Assembly: GCA_019828595.1 (NCBI GenBank)
Contig: JAHQRK010000005.1
Location: forward strand, 2,480,001-2,544,000
Length of the DNA stretch: 64,000 nucleotides
Direction of reading: 5' to 3'
Origin: Aphanomyces cochlioides
Taxonomy: Eukaryota; Oomycota; Saprolegniomycetes; Saprolegniales; Verrucalvaceae
Positions 50,959 to 61,943 of this stretch are shown piece after piece. Under the pieces are notes generated by a model, which was not told the origin of the DNA, searched no databases, and worked only from the letters and a program-made list of their open reading frames with translations. Position 1 is the first letter of the stretch, and each line of letters opens with the position of its first letter. The translations under genes and the position numbers were made by a program.

Positions 50959-53900
50959 CTACAGCTGAATGATTCGTCTAGCACTCTTTGGAGTTCTATC
51001 TTGCGTTACTTTGCCAACAGCTTGGACCTTCAGCTTGTACAATTTGGAGGTGCGTATCATGGCACCACCGCGCTTGAACAAACCTTGTGGTTCGTAAAAC
51101 TGGTGAAACTTGTCCCAACAGTCAAGATCGTCTCGTGGACAAATGTAAACGTTCTTGGCCGGATCTTTTGGTGGTACCTCACGCGAGTACACAAGTTGAC
51201 CTCGTGCTCGAGGCAAGTTCGAGTTGTTATAACCTATTATTTCTTGAGATGGACATTCTTGTATTTTACCTTGTCACCACGCTCCCACAGACACACACAA
51301 CAAAGTCGCTTGTTCTTGTTGTTGGGATATTTGCCTTTGCTGTTGATACCCCGATCGCAAGGCGAAGCAGCATGGGGAAGTCGAATGGCCGTCTGTGGGC
51401 TTGGTTGCAATGGAGGTTGAACGTCATTTATTCCCTCTTCTTGGACCAATTCGTGGGGCATTGGCTCAGCTGAAAAAGCAACTGGTGCATCGTCAGAAAA
51501 GCTTGAAAGGTTAGATCAATCAAAACTATTGGATCTACCTATTCCAGTCAATCTCAAACATAAGTTGCTTTGCGAGGGTCTGATGAAAGTGCATGTGTGC
51601 ATCCCTCTGTCGCACGATGTCATACTTCGACCACAGTACATATGTGTTGGCCAGTGCAATATCAACCAAAGCGAACGCAAGTTTTCGGTACCATTTCTTG
51701 AAACTCGCCCCTTTTGCAATTGAAAATCGTTCCCGGATGTTATCATGGCGGTCCACACCTTGCATTTACTTGTTGTAATTTTTGACAATTTGAAGACAAG
51801 GTTGCTCGTGTCGTCGGCTAAATCATTGACAATTAGATGAATAGATCAGCCTTGTAGACAGACTTACTTTCCAACCCGTCGTAACACCACCGTCTCCCCA
51901 GTCCCATCTGCAGTGCTGAGAAAGTTGACGACATTGCCATCAAGCCACGAAAGAGCAACAATGCCATGGTCGCGAGCATATGCGACGCGACTGAGCCCTC
52001 TGGCATTCTTGAATAGAGCAAAACGAGGAGTGTGAGCACGATTCGATCGCACAGTGCCTCGGCAATAAATTCCTTTCGACACAAGTGTAATGCACAGCTG
52101 AACGGATGTGTAGAAATTGTCCAAATTGATGACTTTCTTCGAATCTACATGCATGGTCATTCAGGATGATTTGAAACTCACTTGTCCAATGCTTCGTGAT
52201 ATCGAAGACACGCTGTTGAAGTGCGCTGGGCTTGACAACTTCGACAGAATTGTCCCGATGTTTCTCGTTGGCATGGCTGTCGTTCATATTGCTGTCTTCG
52301 TTTTCTGTCCCCACATCGGTTGGCGTGTCGAATGTCGAAGAAGCCTTGGCATGCACTTTAAAGTCATGAACATACCAACTTGTAGCACAGGCCGCAGTGT
52401 AAATTCGAAAGTGATATTTACCCAGCGGCTTCATCGGATTGTAGACTATGAGCGAGCGAGCGTGAGATGAGCGGCATGGAATGGACGCTTCATCTACAGA
52501 GATTTCTCGACCAGCAATCACAAACAACTTAAATGAGGATTTCAGCAGATTGATGAGCGGTCGAAGGCGCCATAAGGGATCGTCCTCAGTTCGAACGTCA
52601 TTGAATGTAAGACAAGCACGGAGAGCTTTAAACCGATCAATCGTCATGATAGACCTTATTGTCGTTCCTCCTACGAAAGGATAAGTGGCGTTCGTGTAAG
52701 TATGCAAAAATTGCACCTGGCAGGAAGAAGGAAAGCCGCTCTGGGTCTTGCCAGTACAGCCTGTATTCGCCAGCGCGAACCACGCTCATCATGATCAGAA
52801 TTCCAATGAACTTCATCATCTCCCAAGACTGGAATCACACAAATATGGACGGCCACCAAAATGACCACGACTACTTGCCTCCCGCTGTTTGTGTGCGTTC
52901 TTGTTTGTCATGAGGAGAACCGTCGCCAATAGTCTAGTGGCATATGCTAAAACGCCTGGGTGCAATTTAGAGAATAGATCATTGAGCGAGCAAACCTTTG
53001 ACGGGATTTTCAAACAACCCCTCAAACTTGGCTTTCACTTTCAACTCTTCTGGTGGCGTCACATCATCGTCATGGACAAATAAATCTTGTGGACCAGAGC
53101 ATTGAACACCATACTCCCACTTCACATTTTGAAGTTCCTCAACGTGCTCCGGCGTGGTGTCGTCATTTTTTTTCCACGATCGTTCAACGTACTCCGTCAA
53201 ATCGTCGTCAGAGCTGGAGGCATCTTCGAATCCGTCGTCTACATCCTTTGTCTCTTCTTCTGAGTGGTCGCGATTCAGATCAGCGACGTCTGACAACATC
53301 ATTTCGTGGTGTTCACGACTAAAAGCCGAGATTGACAGAAATGTTCTAGATCTATCAAACGCAGCTGCAGCTCGGATACGAGCGTAATTGGATATCCCTA
53401 CAAGGGCCAGAATTTCAAGCATATTGGTCGAGCAACGTACCTTTGAGCATTGTTGTAGTACAAACTGTCGGCTCGTGCTTGTGAAAACGCGTATCCACCC
53501 AATTTATTGTACACATAGCAATATATTGTGTCTCGTTCGCTCTTGGCTTGTGAGGTCCATTTTTTTCGTCCTTTTGAACGGACTTCGCGACTTTGACGGA
53601 CTTGAAAGTTGTTGCACGCACACATCCACGGAGCCAATAGGGACCGCATGCTTCATAAAATTTCAACAGCTTCGGATCATTGCCATGAATTTCTACTTCT
53701 TCCATTGGCCTAAAAGCAACGTATTGCATCTCCGTGGCTGACTTGAAAGATGTTGCCAAAGGCGATGACTTCGTCGCCCCGCATTTTGAGCTGGACAAAT
53801 GATTGTTTGTCATACTATATTCTGATCCAACATGGCCAGTGCTATTTTTTGCAACATCCAGAGGACTCCATTTCACTGTCGATTCTTTCATTTTTCTTGG

Positions 53901-54512
53901 AGACTTAGGAGCGGGGTCTCCATGCTCCTTCCTCTTCCTCTTCGAGCGCTCCTTCACAACAGGTGTACACCATTTTTTACATTTACTACAGCAAACCTAG
54001 ACACACTAAATAAGATATGTTGATAAATGTATGCGACTCAACCTCGATACCAAATTGGTGTATTGAGCAGGAAGAATGTATATAGTGTGAACAACCTTTT
54101 CACGAGCACTGCACGGCTTGATGCTTTTTCCTTGAATCGCTGTGTCTTCACCACAGAGCACGCATATATTGGAATGGCCAAACGAAGTGATACTCTTCAA
54201 ATTGGGCGCCTATTTGACCATAAAATTAGATGCAAATTTGAGCTTATTATCTACACAAGAGAGTCCTGTGGGCAGCAATGCCGCGCCTCCTCGGCTAGCA
54301 CTGTAGCAATCAACACTGCACACCTGAATTCATGTCAATGTAAGCTTTGCAGTCGAGCTTACCTCCGATCCCTCAGGTACTTCGTCCCAATTTTGCTCGG
54401 CTGCAAGCTCCAACGCGCACATATGGTGGACGTGACCGCCACAACGAGCACAGCGGCGGAGAACCGCCGTTTCTCCATCAAGCCGGCATCGCGCACAGAG
54501 GTTACTCGCCAT
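50959..54512 (-). pseudogene. piggyBac-like transposase with N-terminal zinc finger, broken
   Basis: Minus-strand exons traceable: 54512-54363, 53996-53441, 53397-52996, from 52946 on, then pieces down to 50959. Exon 1 encodes a Cys/His finger (NLCARCRLDGE, RRCARCGGHVHHMC) completed by VCCSKCKKWC in exon 2. KFIGILIMMSVV and EYRLYW lead to the DDE core: EISVDEASIPCRSS (first Asp), VINLDNFYTSVQLC (second Asp), GVDRHDNIRERFS (third Asp). The conserved YNKYM-x-GVD reads YNK-TAA-MQGVD, an in-frame stop at 51768-51766. CCVCLWERGDK and YICPRDDLDCWDKFHQ form the C-terminal Cys-rich end but are not in one frame. Frame could not be kept near 52820 either. Judged inactive. Confidence 0.75.
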
Positions 54513-54548
54513 AACGGTGACCAGGATGTATGCGATGTTCATAGTACC

Positions 54549-56516
54549 CGGGGGCATCCAAGACCCAAATTGCCATATTTCGATCAAATCAAGTCAGATT
54601 TTAATAAAAATTTGTGTGGGGTGTAGGAAATAAAATATAGAATATAACTTCAAAACATTATCCTATGAAACTAAATATTCTGTTATCTAGCATCGAAAAC
54701 CTTTTGGAATGTTAGTCAATTTGCATCTTTCATCCATATAACCTCTAAAAACCAATAAAAAAATATTCGAGGTTTTGTAATATTATATATTTTTATATTT
54801 TTCATATAACTTTTTAAATTTATATTGTTTCGGACTTAATACACCAGCCGCCATTTCTTCATTTGCAACGCCTGAGATGACTGGTAGTCGTGTATTGGAA
54901 GAGGCTATGACGTACGTCAAGCAGAAGCGCCCTCCGGCATTGACCAAGGAAGAAAGACTCGATATTCTCCGTCTCCAAGCGTTCTTTCGTAGCCAAGGCT
55001 CTTCACACGTAAGCGCAAGGGTTGCCGAGGCTCTTGGTCGAAGTGAGAAGGTCGTCAAGGAAGTGTGGAGAGTATACGTCCAGGAAAGAGTTGTCCAAGT
55101 CGCTGCTCCACCGTCGAATCGTTTCGTCCATCCGTCGCGTATACCCCGTAATAAACACGTCCTTGAAGAAGTTCAAGCTTTTGTCCGCAATCGACGCCTT
55201 GAACGCATGAGAACAGTGGCTCATGATGTGATGGATTTTCTTTTCCAACAAGGGTACATGTACTTGGACTACAGCTGCTGCAAGTCCCTTGCTGTATCTG
55301 AGCGCAACGTTCAAAATTACTTGCTGCAAATGGGATTCAAGCGTGGAAAGAAGACTGGTGGTGTGTATGATTTTGTGTTGTCGACAAAGAATGAATTGGC
55401 AAGAGACTCGTATGTTCAAAAAATGCTGGCTTTGATGGAATGCGAAGACGAATCCGACCGTCGTACTTTGTCTACTTGGATGAATCATATATTCATCATC
55501 ATTACTCTAGACACCATGACACGTTGTACCATCCTGACGATCTCTTGGACAAGAATGTCAAAGAGTACCACAAGGGTCGGCGCTACTGCTTTATTGCTGC
55601 AATCGTCGACGGCGGAAAAGACAACTCTAAAGTCATTGCGCTTGATATTTTCGAAGGAGGAAAGAAGCAGTTGAAATCCATGCTTTTGAATCTGGACATT
55701 GTGGCTCGAAATGGCAAACTACCCAAGGACTACCATGCTATGTTTGACACAAATTACTTCGTGAAATGGTTTCAAGTCCTGTTGAAGGAGTTGAGAAGAC
55801 ATGGTATTGTGAATGCATGCATTGTGATGGATAACGCAAGCTATCATAAGTCGCTCCCACCAGACACCCCGCGAAAAGGCAGCAAGAAAATCGAATTACT
55901 CGATGCATGCAGTCGTTATGGCATTCCTTTTGACGCAACGGAAGTGAAATCAATTCTATGGAATAAACTTAGCAAGCATATCGAACAATATATTGCACCC
56001 GTTGTCAAGACGATGGCAGAGACAGAGGGGCATATCGTCATGTATACCCCACCATACTACTCCCGTTTGCAGCCAATCGAAACAATCTGGGCCACAACCA
56101 AGGGCTATGTTGGTCGTCGATATGTGAAAGATGCCACTACATTCAAAGACGTGTTTGAACGACTTCGAAGTGCCTTTTCTGAATTGACATCGGCCCAAAT
56201 CTATGGATGCATATCGAAAGCGAAAACGGAATTGATGAAGCTTCATACCTATATCTTGACGAAAGATGCTTCAGACGATGGACAAGATTGCCAACAAGAA
56301 ATTCCTGACGATCAAACAAGCGAGAACCAAACTGGCGATGAATATGGCTCTGATATGGAAGGCAATGATTAATGAGCCCTTAAAACTAGTACCTGTAGTT
56401 TTCGATAATTTTGATGTATATATATTGCACAGGTTTTTCAATATGTGTTTTCGTGCCTGTCACGTAAATCCTCCGATAATTTATGTCTCACCCATCTTGG
56501 CCCCTGGATGCCCCCG
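54549..56516. mobile_element. Tc1/mariner-type element, candidate ends
   Basis: CGGGGGCATCCA at 54549-54560 and its exact inverse TGGATGCCCCCG at 56505-56516 bracket the frameshifted transposase at distances (about 320 and 130 bp) like those of the intact element at the right edge. A TA target duplication is not obvious, so the exact ends are uncertain. Confidence 0.5.
54877..56372 (+). pseudogene. Tc1/mariner-like (DDE_3) transposase, one frameshift
   Basis: Two overlapping frames make one transposase: 54877-about 55460 gives the helix-turn-helix part (RPPALTKEERLDILRLQ, VSARVAEALGRSEKVVKEVW), and 55440-56372 the catalytic part: FVYLDESYIHHHY (first Asp), NACIVMDNASYHKSLP (second Asp) and LQPIETIWATTKGYVGRRY (Glu). 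The switch lies around 55450-55470, after CEDESDRR. Without it the protein would be about 495 residues, like the intact copy at 62125-63630. The C-terminus is acidic. Confidence 0.85.
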
Positions 56517-56819
56517 ACAACTCTCAGAAGAGGAAGCGAAATGGCGAATTTGTTTTGTGAAAACAAGAATGTGACGGATAAGCAGATTTAAATTTTCAAA
56601 CTGCGTCCAATCAAAGCTAAGAGAGCTTGATGCCACCGGATAAGGTTTGCCACTTATCCAAGGGATTTTTTTGCACTTGTTTTACAGAACACGCACAATT
56701 ACTTATGTTGTTTTGCCTTCCGATTGGCTTTATGGCTACCTCATTTATATTATACTTTTCAACTTTATCCGGTATGCGACATTTCTTGAGAGGTTAATCC
56801 TTGGAATTGATTGGCTGCT

Positions 56820-56926
56820 CTGTGTGAGAATATTTCTCACGCATCAGATTTGTTGGAAAAAATATGCAGTCTGAGAATAAAAATATGCCCAACTTGAACT
56901 TCAGCGTGAGAAATATTCTCACACAG
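56820..56926. repeat. Inverted pair of TGTGAGAATATTTCTCAC palindromes
   Basis: CTGTGTGAGAATATTTCTCA then CGCA at 56820-56843 has its exact reverse complement at 56903-56926, about 60 bp apart. Each copy is itself nearly palindromic. It may be the ends of a minute element or a transposase-binding site pair. Confidence 0.65.
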
Positions 56927-57262
56927 CAAAAATCATACTTTATTCAAGATGTTTCTTAAGTATAGTTTCTCTTCACTTCCTCTTCCTAGAAGGTTAAAAT
57001 CCATGGTTTCAAAACGAATTTCTCCAATAGAGAGATTTCGCAAATGACTTTCTCGTGAAAAAACTCATGAAATGCATAAAGTTTCACAGAGCCTGTTCAG
57101 ACTTGATGCATTTCGTGACAGACGGCTCGTGATCGTGTCGTGAAAACGAGTCGTTTCATGACACTCGAGAGTCGTCGAATATCCTCCAAACTTTGATATC
57201 GAACACTATTCTGTTTTGAAGTTTGTTAACAATCTATCGCACACACGGCAGATTCGTTGACA

Positions 57263-57909
57263 ATGTCTGAGGATGGCAGGGACATGGATCCACCTGAGCA
57301 ACCACAGCAACAAGTGGTCGAGCGAAAAAAGCGGTTCATCTTCAAGGACAACCACGACGAGCTTCTCTTGCTGGAAGTTCTTGGAGACAACGGATTGTTT
57401 ACGCACGGTGTAAAGAAGTCCGAAGCGTGGGCCAAGACTGAAAACAATCTAAGGCTGCTTGGTGTGGAAGCAACGGCACACAGTATGCAATGCCGCTTGC
57501 GCTCTTTGTACGAAACGCATATCAAAGAAGAGAACGCGTCAAAAGCAGCTAGCGGTGTAGTCGAGACATTGACTGAAAAGAAGCGCTTATTACAAGAATA
57601 TCACGACGCGCTTATGGACGAGAAATAAGCGAAACTCTCGAAAAAGGTAAAATCTGCTGAGGTTGACAATGCAAATGAGATTGGCGGCAAAGCATTACGC
57701 GATGCTGCCATGATGAGCATGGACACAAAGCAATCGTCTGAGTCAAAGCCGAAGCAGAAGCCAAACAAGACTTGAAACGCCGCAGAATTGAAATCGACTT
57801 GAAGAATGCCGAAAATCAATCTAGAGCACTTGCGCTTCAAGAGCAACAAATGAAGTTGCAAGCCAATCTTATTGCAATACTTCAGTCATTCGCACCAAAA
57901 GAACAATGA
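57263..57909 (+). pseudogene. Harbinger 2 Myb/SANT-like partner protein, broken
   Basis: From the ATG at 57263: a Gln/Pro-rich start, then RKKRFIFKDNHDELLLLEVL and KSEAWAKTENNLRLLG, a Myb/SANT-like trihelix. TAA at 57626-57628 interrupts the frame after ALMDEK, though coding-like sequence resumes in the same frame (AKLSKKVKSAEVDNANEIGG), then shifts frame near 57740 into KAEAEAKQDLKRRRIEIDLK and a coiled coil ending at 57909. So one nonsense and one frameshift disable it. It converges with the transposase gene (stop at 57969). Confidence 0.75.
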
Positions 57910-57968
57910 CTGTGAGGTATGAATGTAGTCATGTATTAATTGATGTATATCTCGTCATTCCATTTGCA

Positions 57969-59012
57969 TCATCCAGATGATAGATAGTCTTCAATCGTTG
58001 GTGGATCGACGCCAAAAAAGGCACTCGTTTGATTGCCAAGTCTTGTGCAAGTCAGACAATTCGTCAACACAGCACCGATAAGATATTGCATGCCAACCGG
58101 TGAAGCGAAGACCTTCAGATTTTTCTTGAAATCCAAAAAGACCCAATGACGAACAAGATCTCCAAAGCACCATTCGACGGCGACGCGCACTTTACTCATT
58201 CGGCGGTTGAATTCCTTTTGACGAGCAGTAAGATTGGCCGACTTGTAAGGACCAACAAGCCAATTCAATACTGGATAGGCGGGATCACCGTAAATAACGG
58301 CATTGACCCCAGCAGCTTCCATTTTCTCTCTAATTTTGCTCTCTCTCAGCAAGGCTACATCATGTCGCCTACCTTCAATTGGTCCATAGAGCGAGACAAT
58401 CAATCCATTAGCCATGACGATGCTTTGGAATTTTATCGCATGGACTCGCTTGTGCCCATTATAGGCTTGTCGTTGAAAGAAGGTTGGTCGGGAGATCGGG
58501 CGAACTGTCCCGTCGATGAATCCCATACAACGTAGTTGCATTCTTGACCTTTTTGATATAGCATTCACAGACCTCTCGGCATACTGTTGTATAATGCGGG
58601 TGTCAAATACAATCTTGTCTTTATACTTGTCGTAGAGTGTGAAGAGAATGAACTTGAAGATTCTACAGAGAACAGGTTTTGAACGACCAAAGTGCATTGA
58701 CATCTCAATCCAACGATTTGGATAGCTGAGACGTTTAAGCAGGATTAAAACGGCATCTACGTTGGTCACACGGGTTCTGCATGGTAGTATGATTGTTGAG
58801 CTCAAGTTGAATTGAGTAAGCATTGACCTGAAACCTGCCTTATTGAACCTGAAGAGCTCAACAAAAGTCGCGTCGTTGACCAAGTCCATGTCGAAACGAG
58901 TCGTCGGAATGGATATACTCTCACGGATTGTTCGATTGAGCAGCATGTACAAGAGCACATTGTCGCCATGCTCGTGCGCCATGAGAGCCAAGGTTCGCGC
59001 CAAATCATCCAT
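57969..59012 (-). CDS. Harbinger transposase 2 (HARBI1-like, DDE_4)
   Basis: 347 residues, no intron, starting at the ATG at 59012. Helical N-terminus, a helix-turn-helix (WIEMSMHFGRSKPVLCRIFK), and the complete triad: MGFIDGTVRPISRP (first Asp), VIYGDPAYPVLNWLVGPY (second Asp), KVRVAVEWCFGDLVRHW (Glu). All three catalytic residues are in place and no stop interrupts it, so the enzyme may be functional although its partner gene is not. Confidence 0.88.
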   Translation of the reverse strand: MDDLARTLALMAHEHGDNVLLYMLLNRTIRESISIPTTRFDMDLVNDATFVELFRFNKAGFRSMLTQFNLSSTIILPCRTRVTNVDAVLILLKRLSYPNRWIEMSMHFGRSKPVLCRIFKFILFTLYDKYKDKIVFDTRIIQQYAERSVNAISKRSRMQLRCMGFIDGTVRPISRPTFFQRQAYNGHKRVHAIKFQSIVMANGLIVSLYGPIEGRRHDVALLRESKIREKMEAAGVNAVIYGDPAYPVLNWLVGPYKSANLTARQKEFNRRMSKVRVAVEWCFGDLVRHWVFLDFKKNLKVFASPVGMQYLIGAVLTNCLTCTRLGNQTSAFFGVDPPTIEDYLSSG

Positions 59013-59227
59013 TGTTCGCTTGTTTTTCGTGAGTTACAAAACGTGCGAAACCATGAATAGATCCACTGTCGCTAAATATATCATGAAACAATCTCATGAC
59101 AAATTCGATGACATTGGCCACTTTGCGAAACATCTCTAATATCCGAGTTTGCATCGTACATCGAATCGAGCAGGTCCAAAGCATAGACATATCACAAATC
59201 ACAAAAAATACTTGGACGACACGGGAA

Positions 59228-60364
59228 ATGGAACCAGTAGACATCATTGTGTGGATGACAATGAGTATGGCAGCAGCGGCTGCAATTGTCCAAGAAGACT
59301 CGGACTCTGAAGACGAAGACAAGGCGTCCCATCAGCGGTTCATTCGCCCTGTGGTTGGAGGATTCATTGATTTTCTACGCATGCAGCATGAGTTGCCTCA
59401 CATGGGAGACACGATGTACAAGGACAACTTACGCATGCCACGACATACGTTTGATTTGCTTGTGCGGGAATGCCGTCCTTGGATTCCAAAGCGCATGCCA
59501 GTCAGGGATGTCATTGGCGTTGCGGTCCATTGGTTGGCCACTGGTGCGTCAACACGGGTCCAAGAAGCACTATTCATGAATCAAAATTTTACGCAAATAG
59601 CCAAGTACCGCAAGGTTGGGGTTTTAGCCATTTTGAAAGCGATGAAAGAAAATGGAATCTACGTGAATGAGCCGCATGAAGATGATCGAATATCGAACAC
59701 AACAGCTGCGTTTGGATTAGAGCATCCTGTGTTTGGACGCTGCCTTGGTGCTTTGGATGGAACTTATGTGCCAATAATCGTCCCACAGACAATGGAAAGT
59801 CGCTTCCGAAATCGAAAAGCGGACATTACGACGAACGTCTTGGGCGTCGTAGAAGAAATGGCACGCTTTATTTCTGTATTTGCCGGTGCTGAAGGATGTG
59901 CGTCCGACGGATATGTATACAATCATGTGTGTAAGAAGCTCTTGACTCCGTATCGATCGACAAGGTACCATCTTCGAGAGTGGGCCAATGGCGAAGACGA
60001 TCGGCCACAAAAGGCTCGAGAACTGTTCAATTATCACCACAGCAAAGCAAGAATCATCGTCGAGCGAGCCTTTGGAATGCTGAAGAGGAAATGGCAAGTT
60101 TTGTCGTCTCCAATTGAGGTAAACGTGAACTATGCAGTCACAGTTATTCATGCGGCTTGCGCATTGCACAACTTTTGTATCAATCTGAGCCCAATATATA
60201 TGGATGACTTTAGCACGAGTGACCTCACAGCATTTCAAAATGAACTCAGTGAACTACACGAAGACAATGTTGAAGATCCTGGCTTGTCAACTGATTTGTG
60301 GCGAGACAACATTGCCAACGATATGTGGACAGCTTACAACGATTATCGTAACAGACTTCTTTAG
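59228..60364 (+). CDS. PIF/Harbinger transposase 3, lacking the second catalytic Asp segment
   Basis: 378 residues from the ATG at 59228. The N-terminal acidic run (QEDSDSEDEDK) is followed by RPVVGGFIDFL, a helix-turn-helix (VAVHWLATGASTRVQEALF), the first-Asp motif CLGALDGTYVPIIVP, and VFAGAEGCASDGYVY. In related ALP1/PIF proteins a segment with DAGY follows before LAPYRGTRYHL; here YNHVCKK runs straight into LLTPYRSTRYHLREW, so roughly 25-35 residues including the second Asp are missing in frame. The Glu motif RIIVERAFGMLKRKW is present. Probably catalytically dead. Its partner gene is convergent, stops 10 bp apart. Confidence 0.8.
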   Translation: MEPVDIIVWMTMSMAAAAAIVQEDSDSEDEDKASHQRFIRPVVGGFIDFLRMQHELPHMGDTMYKDNLRMPRHTFDLLVRECRPWIPKRMPVRDVIGVAVHWLATGASTRVQEALFMNQNFTQIAKYRKVGVLAILKAMKENGIYVNEPHEDDRISNTTAAFGLEHPVFGRCLGALDGTYVPIIVPQTMESRFRNRKADITTNVLGVVEEMARFISVFAGAEGCASDGYVYNHVCKKLLTPYRSTRYHLREWANGEDDRPQKARELFNYHHSKARIIVERAFGMLKRKWQVLSSPIEVNVNYAVTVIHAACALHNFCINLSPIYMDDFSTSDLTAFQNELSELHEDNVEDPGLSTDLWRDNIANDMWTAYNDYRNRLL

Positions 60365-60373
60365 TTAGACTAA

Positions 60374-61123
60374 CTAGTTTGAGTTACTGTTGTCATTGGA
60401 CTCCGAGGGCTTCACACTTCTTTGCAAAATCTCCAGCATCGCGTTCATCGTTGCACTCATCGCTTTAAGAGTTTCCGAATTTGTCTTTCGTATGTCATTG
60501 CGCAATTCATCATTCACGTGCTTTCTTTTACGCGCATTGACAAGAGCTTCATTGATAAGCTTTGCTCGACGCTGGGTGGCTGTCAAGTTGAACGAATCCT
60601 CTATGGTTGTGTCAAGAGAGAGGCTATTACTGGACTCGAGATCATCCGTCGCAGTTTCCACACAAAATTGCTCCGTTTCAAACAATGGCTCATCGTCCGT
60701 CCCACGTATGTAGCTCCCGTCTGCCATTGAGTCACCACATATTTGCCCGATGGCTTCGTAGTGAATGAAAGGGCCGTGCCGAAATCGTGAGAGCTTGTTT
60801 GTTTTTGATCGAGACAAGGAATCGAATTCATTCCACTTGTCGTCATCGAGTCCAAAGAATCCCGTGCCAGAAAAGTGCTCACACAATCATTTGTAGTCAG
60901 AGTAGTCGGTCTTCAACCGCTTCCAACGTCTTTGCAGCTTCACGACATTGTTGATGTTGTTTCTGCCATTGAAGACATGCAGAATGGAGTTCCAAGCCAT
61001 GCGTTTAAGCGCCTTGCCACCTGCTGCGATCATATCAGCCTTGGATGCTTGTTGTCGGTATTCTTGAACCAGAAGCTTGTCCATGTCTTCGTTCCACTTG
61101 GCTTGAGCAGACTCAGCCTTCAT
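60374..61123 (-). pseudogene. Harbinger 3 Myb/SANT-like partner protein, one in-frame stop
   Basis: One minus-strand frame from the ATG at 61123 to 60374, broken only by TGA at 60889-60887. Before it: AKWNEDMDKLLVQEYRQQ and VVKLQRRWKRLKTDYSDYK, the Myb/SANT-like (Myb_DNA-bind_3) fold; right after it LCEHFSGTGFFGLDDDKWNE completes the domain. A Ser/Asp-rich linker and a basic helix (RKRKHVNDELRNDIRK) follow. The stop sits inside the DNA-binding domain, so decay or a base-call error is likely. Confidence 0.8.
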
Positions 61124-61224
61124 GTCTTGAGTGAGAAGGCAATGTGAGAGTCAGTTCACAATTGGACTTTGTGGTTGGAACCTTGAGAACTTTTATTTGG
61201 TTAAATATCGATTATTAAAGGCTA

Positions 61225-61551
61225 CTATATTTCAAGGTGTGTATTTTTTCCATTGTTCAGTATATTTTTTATTCGCAATTTGAGATATCCGCACATCGTC
61301 GATATTCGCATTTTGTGAGCATACGGCCCCTTACACATTGAGAAATGGCGCTCACATGCGTTGAAGGTGGGTAGCATGTAGCGCAAGTCCTTGTACACCT
61401 TTTGCACCTTTTGGCGCTTCGTAGCCTGTCCCACAATCGACAAACGCTTTGGCAGTGACGAGCCCTCAGCATCACACAGCACAACAAAGGCACTCATGGC
61501 ATCGCGCTCATCGCCGCTCAAATCTTGCGTTCTTTGGCCAAGGATCTTCAC
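61225..61551 (-). pseudogene. hAT-like transposase fragment
   Basis: A minus-strand open frame without its own ATG. LRYMLPTFNACERHFSMCKG resembles the hAT C-terminal motif (lPts..cERlFS..K), followed by RISTMCGYLKLRIKNIL. Too short for a full transposase; a relic. Confidence 0.45.
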
Positions 61552-61695
61552 AATGCAATTGGTTTTTCAATGTTTCGTCCTCCCTTGAAAGTGTAAATTA
61601 TATTAGAAATAGTATATTGTTCGTTTGATACAAAATTGTGAGGAACGGTTTGAATCAACCGAGGTTTCGGATCGATTCCGAATCGAACGGCCTTC

Positions 61696-61741
61696 TCTGA
61701 TTGGCTAGAATTAAAAATTTAAAATTAGTCAGCCAATCAGA
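61696..61741. repeat. 11-bp inverted repeat TCTGATTGGCT/AGCCAATCAGA
   Basis: Perfect 11-bp arms separated by 24 AT-rich bases. May be the ends of a short degraded element; no coding sequence. Confidence 0.6.
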
Positions 61742-61943
61742 ATCGATCAGCCACCTGACTCACGCAAAACACACACTGATGAAATCGATTTGAAAATGAA
61801 TTCACTTTTTGGTCAAAACCACAAATTTGGTTGAAAATGACAATACTATACATAGACACTACTACTCCGTTCCGCATTAGTGGAACGCTTGATCTTTGAC
61901 CTGCCCGCAAAAATCAAGTATTTTGAGTTTTATGACGCTTCAA

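Larger units (their letters stand above)
57030..59136. mobile_element. PIF/Harbinger element 2
   Basis: Candidate terminal repeats are GAGAGATTTCGCAAA (57030-57044) and TTTGCGAAACATCTC (59122-59136), matching with two differences. TAA follows on the right (59137-59139); the left flank reads ATA, so the target duplication is imperfect. The element holds a broken Myb/SANT-like gene (plus) and an intact transposase (minus), the usual Harbinger layout. Confidence 0.6.
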
